A DNA stretch of 64,000 nucleotides from Limnoperna fortunei. Lineage: Eukaryota > Mollusca > Bivalvia > Mytilida > Modiolidae. The notes beneath the pieces were generated by a model. The model was given only the letters and a program-made list of their open reading frames with translations, ran no database searches and was not told the origin of the DNA. Of this stretch, positions 37,358 through 48,404 are shown piece after piece; positions within the stretch are counted from its first letter, which is position 1, and every line of letters starts with the position of its first letter. The stretch is taken from positions 65,764,605 through 65,828,604 of the forward strand of contig OX104115.1 in NCBI GenBank assembly GCA_944474755.1, written 5' to 3'. Position numbers and translations under genes: made by a program.

Positions 37358-37783
37358 CAACTCCATCCAGTCGTTGTGCTTCAATTGAAGTGTTTTAATC
37401 ATTGTCACATTGATGCTTTTAAAGGAATTTTTCAGTGATGTAATGTCCAACTTCTTCTCTGAAGAAATTTCTAATCTTCGTAAATTTTGTAAGTCACAGA
37501 AAGCGTCCGAACTAAAACTGTGAATTGAATTATTGATTAAAATTAAATCTGTCAGCACATTGGTTGATACGTTCTTAAAACTGTATCTTGTTATGTTTGG
37601 TAAAACATTGTGTATAAGTTTTAAGACTTCAACGTATTTTGGAATTTTCGGTATATATGTCAAATAACTGCAGGTCGCATTTTTCTGGATAAATTTGCAA
37701 TTATCTTTCCTCTTTACCATCTCAGAAATCACTAAACTTTGAAACACTAGAAGAAAAGACAGAATCCAAATATTTTTATCCAT
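37358..37783 (-). pseudogene. Toll-like receptor pseudogene, 5' part (signal peptide, LRR N-terminal region)
   Basis: Starts with ATG at 37783. The first 20 residues (MDKNIWILSFLLVFQSLVIS) are a signal peptide. A cysteine-containing N-terminal region (CKFIQKNATC) and the first leucine-rich repeats follow (LTDLILINNSIHSFSSDAF, LQNLRRLEIS, IKTLQLKHNDWMELP). The frame is intact up to the CCGG at the insertion edge, where it reads into transposon sequence and stops after VSY. With the two downstream parts the receptor would be about 690 residues, a normal size for a TLR with one cysteine cluster. The three parts together argue for a single intronless ancestral gene. Confidence 0.9.
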
Positions 37784-37974
37784 TGTAAATGAAGCAATGA
37801 ATAGCGAAACTCGAAATCGTGGAAAACGCGTCTATCACAGACTACAGAAAGATAACGAGTCAGCTCTTATAACATAAACGAATTTCAACTTAAGGAAATT
37901 ATAATTAAGACAACGCATTATATTGAAGTACATGTGAAAGTAATTATGTCCTTTTTCCGTTTTTAGAACTCAAT

Positions 37975-38102
37975 ATGCAAATTGAATTATAGATTAGAAT
38001 TAGATTTGTCAGCACATTTTCTATAAACTGCATCTTGTTATGTTTGGTAAAATATTGAGAATTAGTTCCACTTAGTTGGGAATTTTTGGTTCATATGTCA
38101 AA
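37975..38102 (-). pseudogene. second TLR-like 5' fragment, part A
   Basis: Similar on the nucleotide level to 37525-37680 of the first TLR: shared gattagaattagatttgtca, gcacatt, atcttgttatgtttggtaaa and gttgggaatttttggt. The frame is destroyed. Its continuation is at 45636-45915. The 7.5-kb transposon lies exactly between the two parts. Confidence 0.75.
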
Positions 38103-38438
38103 TAATGGACGGGTCAATTTTAATTGGGGTTGGGACCGGTGCATTTCAAAATTATCAGGTTTAAAAAAGCTGTGTCATATCTCTTTAAAATACAATAAAA
38201 GTTGCTGTCTTCCATCAGATGTGTGATACAAAAGTTGGTGTCCTATCCTGTGAATAATTTATTGGTTACAATTTAGTAATTATGGTTGTGGAACAATGGC
38301 ATTCACCTTCCTAAATTTGCTTTCAGTGTTCCGAGTACTTTTATCAGTTATTATTCGGAACTCCTCGGACAACATCGTTTCATTTCCCGTACTAACAAAG
38401 TTTTTTTAAATCCTGTAAAACTTTCAAAAATCTACAAA

Positions 38439-38637
38439 ATGCCGCAATATTGTTGCGTGCCGGGTTGCACCAACTTCGGGGGACATCTTTTCCCTGAGCA
38501 GAAAGATTTAAATTTGAGGTGGAGGGTCGCCATTAAGAGAAGAGACCCGAAAACGAAAGGCCTATGGAAGCCAGGAAAATATGATGTTGTGTGTTCCTTG
38601 CATTTTAAAGACACCGATTTTAGAGTTACAAAGTCAG
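38439..38637 (+). CDS. THAP-domain protein, first coding exon
   Basis: From the ATG at 38439 the frame encodes a THAP zinc-finger domain: MPQYCCVPGCTNFGGHLFPE, then LRWRVAIKRRD, then YDVVCSLHFKDTDF. The C2CH ligands are C5 (or C6), C10, C52 and H55, with the conserved W28, the FP at residues 18-19 and the HF after the last ligand. THAP domains bind DNA and occur both in cellular transcription factors and in P-element and Kolobok-type transposases. The exon ends at a donor (tcag/gttaga at 38637), before the usual AVPTxF-like segment, so at least one more exon is expected. I did not find it. The frame is open upstream to 38286 but nothing there looks like protein. In context it is probably a gene of the 7.5-kb transposon. 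Confidence 0.85.
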
Positions 38638-39150
38638 GTTAGACCATTGCATACAAATTTTATGCAGTATTAAAGTTCAAATTGTTCCTTTCACAAATAG
38701 ATACAGCGTAATCCGACTTCAGGCTATATTTTTTCAGTTGAAAACGTGACCCCCTTTATAAGACATAGCCAGACCTTTTCTAGTTTATGTAGTTGCTTAA
38801 TCAAAGTCCAGCACCTAGTTAGAATAAGATATTAAACCTTCATTTAGCTTAGGGGGACCGTCTACCTAAGGGTGAATTTCAAATGTGCCATACAGTTGTA
38901 CAGGCTGTGTCAAAGTGCCACCTACAATGTATATATTGACTAGCACTGTACATACATGTAGCCTTGTAGGCTGTATCAGTCTTTATCTGAAATCAATGTG
39001 CCGTCCGACATTCTGCCATCAAGTGCCATTGGTTAGTGTACCTTATTAAAGCTTTTAATGTCATGAATGTTAGGGTCCCCTATACTGTACAGGTAATATA
39101 TCTTACTATACATACATATATGTCACACATACATGTAAATATGATAATGT

Positions 39151-39199
39151 AACCCTCAGTCCACTACAATCCTGTGAGGAACATAGTGGACTGAGGGTT
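39151..39199. repeat. perfect 16-bp hairpin
   Basis: aaccctcagtccacta (39151-39166) pairs fully with tagtggactgagggtt (39184-39199) around a 17-base loop. Located inside the 7.5-kb transposon, downstream of the THAP exon. Confidence 0.85.
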
Positions 39200-39319
39200 A
39201 AGTTATCGTATCTTATGTAGGTCAATATTAGCTGCATGTAATACCTTCATGTACAACACTGTATGCAAACATGTGATAAACATGTACATGTAGTTAGAAA
39301 ATATTCTGTTCAGTTTACA

Positions 39320-39473
39320 CAGTGTTCGAAACTAAATTTTTTCTAGTATAGACATTTGCTCCAACTGCAGAAAATTTTCTACATACTCTATATATACTTT
39401 TCAAAATTTGGCATAGACCTGCTTGATTTATCGTAGACAATGTCTATCGGTCTACCACTAATTTCGAACACTG
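39320..39473. mobile_element. 154-bp MITE with CAGTGTTCGAAA ends
   Basis: The left end cagtgttcgaaacta pairs with the right end taatttcgaacactg. It is flanked by tttaca on both sides (39314-39319 and 39474-39479). The size and the CAGTGTT end suggest a hAT-type MITE, but the duplication seen is 6 bp rather than 8. Nested in the 7.5-kb transposon. Confidence 0.7.
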
Positions 39474-40699
39474 TTTACATACATGTGTACATTTTGTACA
39501 TAAAATGATGCTCTAAAATAAGAATTTACATGTACAAGCTAAATGTTCATTGTAGCCCACCTCATAATTTAAAAACCATGGGCAACTGGCCATGAGCCAC
39601 TGCTTGTTTGGACTCCTAGGCCTATTACACTTGAAAATGTCAAAACTACTCTCACAGTGGATGACTGTATAGATTGATTTTTTAATTATGTGTATGCATT
39701 TGTGATTGGAATAATATTAATTTTAAATCAATTGATAATTACTGACTGAGTGATTGTTGTGGTTTTATGCCTTAGCAACATATCTGCAGATATGCATGTA
39801 CATTGTACATGTACTAGCCCCAAAAAATTTTCACATGTCCTGTTTAATGAATAAACTAGTCTTGAGCATTACAATTAATATGCTAGTGGCTAAATGTACA
39901 GACTAATTAAAAATGTGTACACTTGTATTCACTGAATTCAAGCAAATAATTAATAATGCATACTAGTATGTATGTATATTTGGACATATGTTACTGTTGA
40001 AAAAAGGCTTAAACACTGTATGGAAAGTGTCACGGTAACGGTTGTTTGGTATTATTTCCGGTTTTGGTGGATGTGAAGACAACACAACATGTAGGTCACT
40101 TTAAATGCTATTTTCTTAAAAACTTGCAACCTTGATGAATGTCAGTTAGCAAGGTTTTATTAAGGACATAATTTGTGTCAGATACAGAGCTATTTCCAAC
40201 ATAGCATACCAACAGGCTTTTCAAAAATGACAAAAACAATGCAACTTGTTTACATCGTTCCGCATAACTTTTCGACTTCAACGTCAATTTTTCACAATAA
40301 TATCGACATGATTTCATTTCCATATATTGCCCTTTTTTTATTATATTCATTGGCATCATAAATTAACACTTACCTTGCATATATCTTAATATTATTGGCC
40401 AATGGGCCGTTTTAAGCCCACCGGGGTCTGTATCAAGTGTACGTGTTTGGTAACCAAATAATTTTGATCTTGTGTGCGGTTTGGTTTATTAACTATGTAC
40501 GGTTTGGTACTAAATAATATTACATGAAATGCTCTATTCAAAAACCATTAATCACCCGTTAAGTTATGCCCTGTGGTAGCTAATGAAAAAATGTATAATA
40601 TTTATGGAAGGTGCTAATATGTAGGACATCTTCACAATTCTGGAAATAGTAATTAATAGGTAACATGTATATAGCAATATGAAAGGATATATCGATATC

Positions 40700-40894
40700 C
40701 TAATCTTCCTGCTGCAACAAGGCTCCTCTCTGTAGTGTTTTATTTATTTGTTTTCGAAATGAAGGGGGTATCGGAGTTCCTGGCATTTGCAACCATGAAG
40801 GGTCACCGAACTTTGCATGCTGGTACATCTTGGGACGACTGACAATCTCCATAAAACTAGTTCTCCGAGATTCAATTGTAATCCAATTCAACAT
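40700..40894 (-). CDS. candidate terminal exon, unknown protein
   Basis: A 64-codon frame directly behind a good acceptor on the - strand (tataaactcag before ATG at 40894), ending in a stop at 40700. It reads MLNWITIESRRTSFMEIVSR then PKMYQHAKFGDPSWLQMPGT and a basic tail. Its composition looks like protein (W, P, charged residues, no low complexity). It has no family that I recognise. It may be the last exon of the same - strand gene as 41149-41355 or of the SAP gene. The frame joining them cannot be fixed without a transcript. Confidence 0.4.
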   Translation of the reverse strand: MLNWITIESRRTSFMEIVSRPKMYQHAKFGDPSWLQMPGTPIPPSFRKQINKTLQRGALLQQED

Positions 40895-40963
40895 CTGAGT
40901 TTATATGTCTCGGTCATTTGTACTTACTTTGCATAGCAACTATGATATTACGTTGGCATCCAA

Positions 40964-40995
<32 letters not shown>

Positions 40996-41008
40996 ATATG
41001 GCTAACAT

Positions 41009-41515
41009 TGTTACTAAATTGCCAAACTGTCACATTTTGTAATGTACATGAATACCAAAACCAAACCGTACACATTTTGTAGAGTAAAAATTACCAAACC
41101 GTACACAAGAACAAAACCAAACACGTACACTTGATACAGACCCCGGTGTTGATGTGATCTATAACCAAATTTTCCTGTTTCCAAATTCAGTTCTAAACTT
41201 CTAATTTTCAGAGTTTCATTTTGATGCGTTTCTGAACAGTGTTCAATTATTTGTTTGAAATCATCAAATCCATTATGGCAGTAGTAACACAGATATTGAC
41301 TATTTGGGTAAGAAATTTCCATATCAAGTAAAGAAAGATGAAATAGCAGCCATTCCTAGAAAACAAATAAAATAAATTGTTACTAAATTGCCAAACTGTC
41401 ACATTTTGTAATGTACATGAATACCAAAACCAAACCGTACACATTTTGTAGAGTAAAAATTACCAAACCGTACACAAGAACAAAACCAAACACGTACACT
41501 TGATACAGACCCCGA
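41009..41515. repeat. 140-bp direct repeat flanking a zinc-finger-like exon
   Basis: The block starting gttactaaattgccaaactg and ending gatacagaccccg occurs at 41009-41148 and again at 41377-41515. The second copy overlaps the inner end of the right 440-bp arm. The bases between the copies are the exon-like segment 41149-41355 with its acceptor. Confidence 0.88.
41149..41355 (-). CDS. candidate exon with C2H2-like zinc finger
   Basis: On the - strand an acceptor (ttatttgttttctag) precedes an open frame: EWLLFHLSLLDMEISYPNSQ, then YLCYYCHNGFDDFKQIIEHC, then SETHQNETLKI and KFGYRSHQH. C-x2-C-x(12)-H-x(4)-H spacing (CYYC...EHCSETH) resembles one C2H2 finger. The frame then runs into the 140-bp repeat without an obvious donor. 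It is either a gene fragment captured by the foldback element or part of the transposon's own - strand gene. The start methionine is not determined. Confidence 0.45.
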
Positions 41516-41924
41516 TGGGCTTAAAACGGCCCATTGGCCAATAATATTAAGATATATGCAAGGTAAGTGTTAATTTATGATGCCAATGAATATAATAAAA
41601 AAAGGGCAATATATGGAAATGAAATCATGTCGATATTATTGTGAAAAATTGACGTTGAAGTCGAAAAGTTATGCGGAACGATGTAAACAAGTTGCATTGT
41701 TTTTGTCATTTTTGAAAAGCCTGTTGGTATGCTATGTTGGAAATAGCTCTGTATCTGACACAAATTATGTCCTTAATAAAACCTTGCTAACTGACATTCA
41801 TCAAGGTTGCAAGTTTTTAAGAAAATAGCATTTAAAGTGACCTACATGTTGTGTTGTCTTCACATCCACCAAAACCGGAAATAATACCAAACAACCGTTA
41901 CCGTGACACTTTCCATACAGTGTT

Positions 41925-44900
41925 AAAAGGACAACAAACAATCAGAGATTGAATACATTACCATGATTTCTGACAGTGATTAAAAGATATAGGGTGGGCT
42001 TTTTGAGGACAAAAAATTAGGGTAGGTACATGTAGTATAGGGAAGCAGGAAACAAAGATATACATTTTATTTTGGCCTTATGTGTTTTTTTTTCAAAATT
42101 TTATAAATTAATACATGTAATAGTGATTTTAACAAAATTACAGAACATAATTTTGGCCTAAAACCAGAAAAAAAACCACATTTGTCGTTTGTACATGTAC
42201 AGGAAAATTTATAAAAAAAGGGGTTCAAACAAAACTACCGAACTGGCATTTTTTCTAAAATCAGCATTTCTGTGATATGATTTTAATCTGAAAACAACCA
42301 GAAAGGATACATGCAATACCAGTTTCTAGTTATCTGATTGCTTAGTATTCAGATGGCAACATACATCTATTTTGAAAAGAAATACCAAAAAATATTAAAT
42401 TAATATGTTCTCCCTATGCCCATATAATGCATACCATTATGCTATGTCTCTCCCATGGTGACACATGTACATGTAAGACCTAAAATAAATAATTGTTTGT
42501 TTTCCATACCCTACCCTATGAAAGGTTGGTAGGTAGGTAAAATATTTTATCCTGACAAGGTATCATTTCCAATAAACTTGACTCATTTACTTCATTGGAG
42601 CACAATTCCATGGATTTTGATTAGCCCCCCCCCCCCCCAAAAAAAAAAATTCTTCACAAAACAACAATATAATTTTTCACATTGAAGTGATTTTTTGGGG
42701 GTAGGTCGGATTGGGGAAACAAACATTTTTTTTAATTTTTTGCCTAATTGAAATATTTTCTTTTTTAATTCAAAGAGACCAAAGTGTTTTCAAATCTAGG
42801 TTCTGTAACCATTAAAATGCATAAGCATTGACAGTCTGTGCCATTAGCCCTATGCTCTTAGCTAGTGAAATTTGGTGGGGGCTTGTGAAAATTAATATAG
42901 ACAAATAGACATGATAGAAGACAATTTCAAAATTGGCTTTTCGGGCTAGTAGACAAAAAAGTTTTTGGCACAGACTGCATTGAATTTCACATCTTCTAAA
43001 AATGTCTAGGAAGAACATTAAATTATGAATACTTACATACATAAACCACAACATTGAAGAACCATGCACTCAACTGGCAAACACCAACATCAACATTAAC
43101 ATGAAGAACATTAAATTGCCACAAACAAAGGCAGCACCAGATGTGAAAATTTTATTTCTCGACATGCTAGCACTTCCCTCAGTTGTAACAAAATCAACAA
43201 AAATCAACATTCCAATCAAGTAACTGAAAAATAAAACTAGGAATGCATTTGCAGTCTTCCATGGAAGACTTATGTTGCTTATTTACATCTTTTGTAGAAA
43301 AAAAGAAACCGAAAAAAAAATTAAAGTTTCACTTAAAAATATTAGTTTTGAATATTTTATAATTTTTTTTTACTTGTTTCCACTCTATTCGGCCTATCGG
43401 GGTATTGAGGGAAATCCTACCTTATGTTATAGGAGTAATTCTCAGCTGGGACTAGTATAACTAACGGGATTGGACACTCGCTAAGTCTTCAGCTAAGGAA
43501 GTACGATTTCTTTGTCGCGACGAGACCTGAACGAGATTAAGCGAGAACGCAGAAGTGACATAGACGAATGTAATACGATACCAACATTTTAGTTAAATTT
43601 GTTGCCAATTTTCTGTGACAGTAAATATGTTGTATTTTTTTAGAATTGTGTGTGTCTTATTTACCTAATTGTATTACCATGACCATGTTTTATCAATTAA
43701 AAAATATTAAAATCTGCGAAAATCGTGAGCCACTTTTACCGGTCGCCATTTTGGTATGTCATTTTGGCGAACTTTATATTTTATGACCATGTATTATCAT
43801 AATGCAATATTACACATTTAAAAGGTATAGACCAACCAATTAGGTTTTTTGTGTCGTGCTGCAGCATATAGTTTTTTGTTGTGATTCCCCGTATATTTTC
43901 GGATTAGGTAGCGTGAAATATTTGCAGGTTTTTGGAAAGTCGACGCAGATTTTTAAACGGTCCCCTTGAATACAACCAATATACTTCTGTATTATGAAAG
44001 CAGTATTCATTTTTCTGTCATATTCTGACAGATAAATGTTTTAAGATTGTAAACAGATAGGTCATAATTGAGGACATGAAAAATCACTTTACGTTTAACA
44101 AAAACTTACTTACAGTTCATGGTTGTCCATTATTAAAAAACATCTCAGAGTCTGTTCATTTTGTGTTATGCTTGTGATTGGTAATAAGCATAACAGAAAA
44201 ACTTGTATACACAAACATACATTGGGGGATTAATATCAGCAGTTACAAATTACCTTTTTTATACAAATAATAATTAATTTAATTTCTCTTGATCTTGGGA
44301 ACTCTGATTAAAATGGGCAATTTTAGCAAATTTATTTAAGTTAGTAGTTACTCTAAGTTGTAATTAATTAATACTACAAACGCAATTTTCAAATTTTAAT
44401 TAATATTTATTTCAACCCATTCTCTTAATGTTGTGCCCACCTGTTCGTTATGTAATCACAGGTGTGATGAACAAATGGTTCAATAAACAACGATGTCATA
44501 AGGTGTAAATCCCTAGGTAGCTAATACCCATGTCATCATATTATTTGTCTAATTGGTTAAAGCCATAAAAATCTGGCACTAGTTTAACTGGTATAAGTTG
44601 ATTTATAGGTTCCTGTAAACATCAAAGAAAAAAAAAATACAAAACAGTTTCGATTTTAACTCACTTGGACTAGTTCCTATAATTTTATAATTCATAAAAT
44701 CTGCAATGTGTTTTTCTTTGTTTTTTTCTTTTTTAATTATCTTTCATTAAATACCCAAATTTATTAATATATAAACATAGTGCCGGTAACCAGAGTCTTA
44801 AACAGACATCTTATTGGCGTCTTTCGAAAGCCGAAAACACGATCATATCCGTGTCGACACTTGTTCGGTAATTAAGTATTGGTGCGACAATGAAAAGTAG

Positions 44901-45211
44901 ACGATATCGTTAGATTCCAGTCCCGTTGATTTATAGGTTCCTGTTCTCAGCGGCACCCCCATATATTAGGTGTGGCCCCCGAGGTAGAATCCCATATAAA
45001 GTGTTTAGTAGGAACATTAAACTCCCCTTTAAAAGTAAATATCACATTAATGCCTAATTATTGTTTGACAGGCAACTGGTAAACATGGGGGAAAATGTGC
45101 TAAAATCGTGGAATATTTGCTAATTTCAAAGGTGGAAAGATAGGTCTGTTTATAGCCGACAGGGAGGAAATTCACTATTCTGTCAATATCTTTTCAAAAA
45201 GTTATATCAAC
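41925..45211. other. interior of the 7.5-kb transposon, no exon recognised
   Basis: AT-rich with C/A runs near 42626-42650. Further exons of the THAP and SAP genes are expected in this stretch and in 38638-40011, but I found no frame that I can support. Confidence 0.4.
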
Positions 45212-45312
45212 CTTTCAATTAAATCAGCTTTTCGTCCAGCTGTTGATGCATTTCTTGACGACAATTCTATTTTTAATTTGCCCACTGTCCATTGTCGATA
45301 GTCTTCCGCCAT
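45212..45312 (-). CDS. SAP-domain protein, first coding exon
   Basis: From ATG at 45312 on the - strand the exon reads MAEDYRQWTVGKLKIELSSR then NASTAGRKADLIER and stops at a donor (gaaag/gttgat, exon end 45212). WTVGKLKIELSSR followed by GRKADLIER is a complete SAP helix-turn-helix (about residues 8-33), a motif that binds scaffold-type, AT-rich DNA. The exon holds 33 codons plus two bases, so a phase-2 exon must follow to the left. SAP domains occur at the N-terminus of many large transposon-like proteins in molluscs and cnidarians. That link is from memory and not tested here. It faces the THAP gene. Confidence 0.7.
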
Positions 45313-45635
45313 TTTCCCTATGTAAAAAGACGACGAGTTCCGCAGGAGTATTCCGAATAATAACTGATATTTTTTTGATGCGTCCAACGACCGACGTGAA
45401 AGGTGAAATCCATTGTGCAATTACATTATATTTGTTTGAATTCAAACGTCAGAAATTATTTTGGTTTTTTGCATTGATGATATTGTAATGAAAAACAAAC
45501 TTGCTGTCCTATCAGTGCTGAAAATAACAAAACTTGGAGTACCATATTTATGCCAACATAAAAAAGTGTGTGTTCTTTTGCAATTTGCACCTACTACCCC
45601 AATAAATATTGACCGGTCACGACCCGGTCCCTAAT

Positions 45636-45915
45636 TGCAGTTCGCATTTTTATGGATAAAGTTGCAAGTACATTTCCTATTAACCATCGCAGAGACCACT
45701 TAACTCTGAAAGATAACAAGACAAGGCAGAATGCAAAATAATGAATAAATGAAACAATAAATAGCGAAACTCAAAATCGTGGTAAATACGTCAATCACAG
45801 ACAACATGAAAGATAAAAGGAGTCGACTATAACAACATAAACGAATAACAACTGAACGACATTGATTAAGAGAATGCATTTTGTATTTAAATACATATAA
45901 TTTAAGTATGCATTT
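45636..45915 (-). pseudogene. second TLR-like 5' fragment, part B
   Basis: Matches 37675-37945 (signal-peptide region and 5' flank of the first TLR): ttcgcatttttatggataaa, aataaatagcgaaactcaaa, atcgtggtaaatacgtcaat, cacagacaacatgaaagata and aacataaacgaat. It continues part A at 37975-38102 once the 7.5-kb transposon and one TAAT are taken out. It is too degraded to encode a signal peptide. Confidence 0.78.
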
Positions 45916-47889
45916 CATTGAAATCTGTTATTTTCATTGGTCTATTTCGGTCACGTGGTCATAACACGTGCTCTTTCAATTCGCAATGAAACATCAAAAC
46001 CAGTCCACCATGATAGCAACGTAAACATGGTCGATAACACAACATTTTAGCGTAGTAAAATATCGATGCGAAAACAGACATTTACTTGAACCATGTCATG
46101 TATTTCCCCTTAATGTTAAATTTAATTATTAGAATTGAATGCATTCTTTTGAGAAGTTTCATTGACGCATGAAAGAGTTGACCGTGCACACATTTTCATC
46201 CTTAATCGCTACCGATGTGCTTCGATCTTAGAATGAAAGTAATTACGTAACTTTCCTTTTTTAAATATATGGACAAATGCTTATTTTTTTATACGGTGCT
46301 CAGTAATTGCCACACAGAACAGTATGTTCAACTCGGCTTGCTCACAAATTTATTTGTGAACGAACGTGTTTAATATAGATTGCACACGAGATCCAGAACG
46401 AGATACAAACTTCCGCTCAAGATTGATAAAGGTGGCACTGACCGATTACCTTACAATTTGCAAGACCCAAAAGGGAAACTTTACTTAAGGTTATCTCCTT
46501 CATGAAGTAATTAAAACGTGGAGTGTTATCTTTATGACTACAGAAAATCATTTATATTATTTGTTTAAAATATGTCCGCAACCAATACCAGAAACATTAA
46601 CTGAAAACGAAAGTTATAAAAATGGCATACATGTTATACTAATTCTTATTAGTATTGTGACTGGACTAAGAAATGTCTTTCAAATATTGCTAAGATTTTT
46701 GTATTGCAGTACAATTCTTTCTTTCTGTTTTTCTGACAACTCCTTAACAAAGGGGTCTCCCCTTTCCGCCACCCGGGGACGTGCTGGGCTGCTCTGTGGG
46801 TCGAGTACTGGGAACCATCCCAGTATGGTCTAGGCAGAACAAATTAAAAAAAATTGTCCTACAAAAAATGTACAAAAATATTTATACAAATGCCAGCAAG
46901 GTATTCCAAAGCTTAACAACGAGGTCAGTTTAAAAACGGCAATGACAGAACATTAAATGAAAGATATCAGTTGGTCAACAGAACTAACATTTTCTGGTTT
47001 GCTCGCAACATCAGTCGTGTAAATCAATGAAAATCTTGTAAGGTCATATAAATAGACTTGCTGAGACGAAAAAATCCGAAGAAAAAAAAATCGAAGATAC
47101 CAAGTCATATTCATTAGAGAATACTCGTAAGTCAAGGACAGACACAACTATTGTTAGGGACATCAACAAAAAATAAAAAAGACACGTAACATAAAAATTA
47201 TAAATTGACATGAACCCCACGAAAAACTGGGGACAAGCTCAGGGGACAGGGTATGCAGCTACTGCTCCACGCGTGGCTCCCGTCATATCAGTCAGGTTAA
47301 CATTCTAACTGGGTTGTTATACGGAAATTTCGTAGTGATCGACCTAATTGAGATGACGACCATATAACTTTCAGACTGTGGTACGACTTAATACTGAGAG
47401 CTTCATTTCCTTGTTGTTAACAGCCTCCTTCTCTCTAAAAAACCTTTGTAACGGCATAGGCTGTAATGAATCGTGTTAGTTATGGTACACTTACATCGTA
47501 ACCCAGGGAAGCAGGTTCATTGCTGATAGAAACAAAAATTATTATAAATTATTGTAAAACAAGTGTTATATTAGATGATATTTATTTTAATAATTGCTTG
47601 AATAGCGACATGCTAGTTCATAACTACAACAAATACCTAGACTGCTCAGGGGAAGTACCATAAATATAGACTTCTAAGACAAAGTGCCATGTCCAACAAC
47701 ATAATACTCACTAAGAAAACCCGAAAAGCTTATTATTTTTCCATATTTGTTAGATAAATATTTACTGGAATTCTCAGGTTGCGAGTGTGTGTAAAGTTTC
47801 CACACTAACAGCAGGCAATACTAATAGTTAATAATTATTCATATTAATGGGTGACTAGGAACACGAAACCAATTGTTTGAAACTATTGC
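45916..47889. other. intergenic, nothing recognised
   Basis: No gene seen. The segment 46752-46832 (tactgggaaccatcccagta and flanks) resembles 35560-35625 and looks like a short dispersed repeat. Confidence 0.4.
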
Positions 47890-47939
47890 CTCTGGTTGCG
47901 AGTAATCAAAGTGATTATCCATCTCGTATGAATTAATTA

Positions 47940-48160
47940 CTCGCTTATCAACATATGGGTTGCGGATTCGAGCTCAACTTCAGAAAAGATGTGTTCGACT
48001 CCAATCTTTACTGACAAGTATTACCAGTTTTCCTGCTGACAATAGGGTGTGTGTAACGGGTACTCCGGCTTACTCTCCCAACAAAAATCTGACTCCATTA
48101 TATAGCTACAAAATTGTTACAAGAAGCTTGAAACTATAAACCAACAAACAAATAACAAAA
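47940..48160 (+). mobile_element. diverged SINE copy
   Basis: gggttgcggattcgagctca (box B region), actccaatctttactgacaa, ccagttttcctgctgac, tactccggcttactctccca and a tail with accaacaaacaaa. The head is degraded. Confidence 0.7.
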
Positions 48161-48404
48161 TGATGCGACATAAGCTTACTGTACCAGTAAGTCTGCTTGT
48201 GGGCATGACTTTAATCTTATGTTAAAAATGTTAAAACGAGACATACGGACAAAAACGTGCAAACAGCAGTTAACTGGCCGCTATTACTATTACAACAAAT
48301 ATTAATGGTGGAGTTTTCATTAAAAAGGGGATAGGTAACTCCAACAAATCTGAACAAATTGAAAGCCAAGTAGAAAGGCTTTTGTATATTTTTTAAAAAT
48401 CTTT

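Larger units (their letters stand above)
40012..41924. mobile_element. foldback element with 440-bp inverted arms
   Basis: The arms 40012-40451 and 41485-41924 are practically identical inverted copies (an 83-codon frame in each arm translates to the same residues throughout). They enclose about 1.03 kb. The outer ends read ttaaacactgtatgg on the left and ccatacagtgttaa on the right, so TTAA on both sides is a likely target duplication, as in piggyBac and Kolobok elements. The spacer holds two exon-like segments on the - strand and a 140-bp direct repeat (41009-41148 and 41377-41515) with repeated tgtacggtttggt motifs. Nested in the 7.5-kb transposon. Confidence 0.85.
38107..45631. mobile_element. 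7.5-kb two-gene DNA transposon (THAP and SAP genes)
   Basis: The left end starts ggacgggtcaattttaattg and the right end on the other strand gggaccgggtcgtgaccggt, then caatatttattggggta. The ends align if the left one has lost about 10 bp. It is flanked by taat (38103-38106 and 45632-45635), and the TLR-like fragment continues on both sides. Matching sequence further in (atcagttattattcggaa at 38343 on the + strand and near 45372 on the - strand) shows similar inverted subterminal regions of roughly 280 bp. A THAP-domain first exon faces right from the left end and a SAP-domain first exon faces left from the right end, each about 320-330 bp from its terminus, so the ends probably act as promoters. 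Nested elements lie inside. I cannot match it to a named superfamily. Confidence 0.72.

Noticed and set aside
40108..40359. An 83-codon frame present in both arms of the foldback element
   Set aside because: Two copies exist only because the arms are inverted duplicates. There is no recognisable domain, and the frame begins near a donor-like site instead of a start context.
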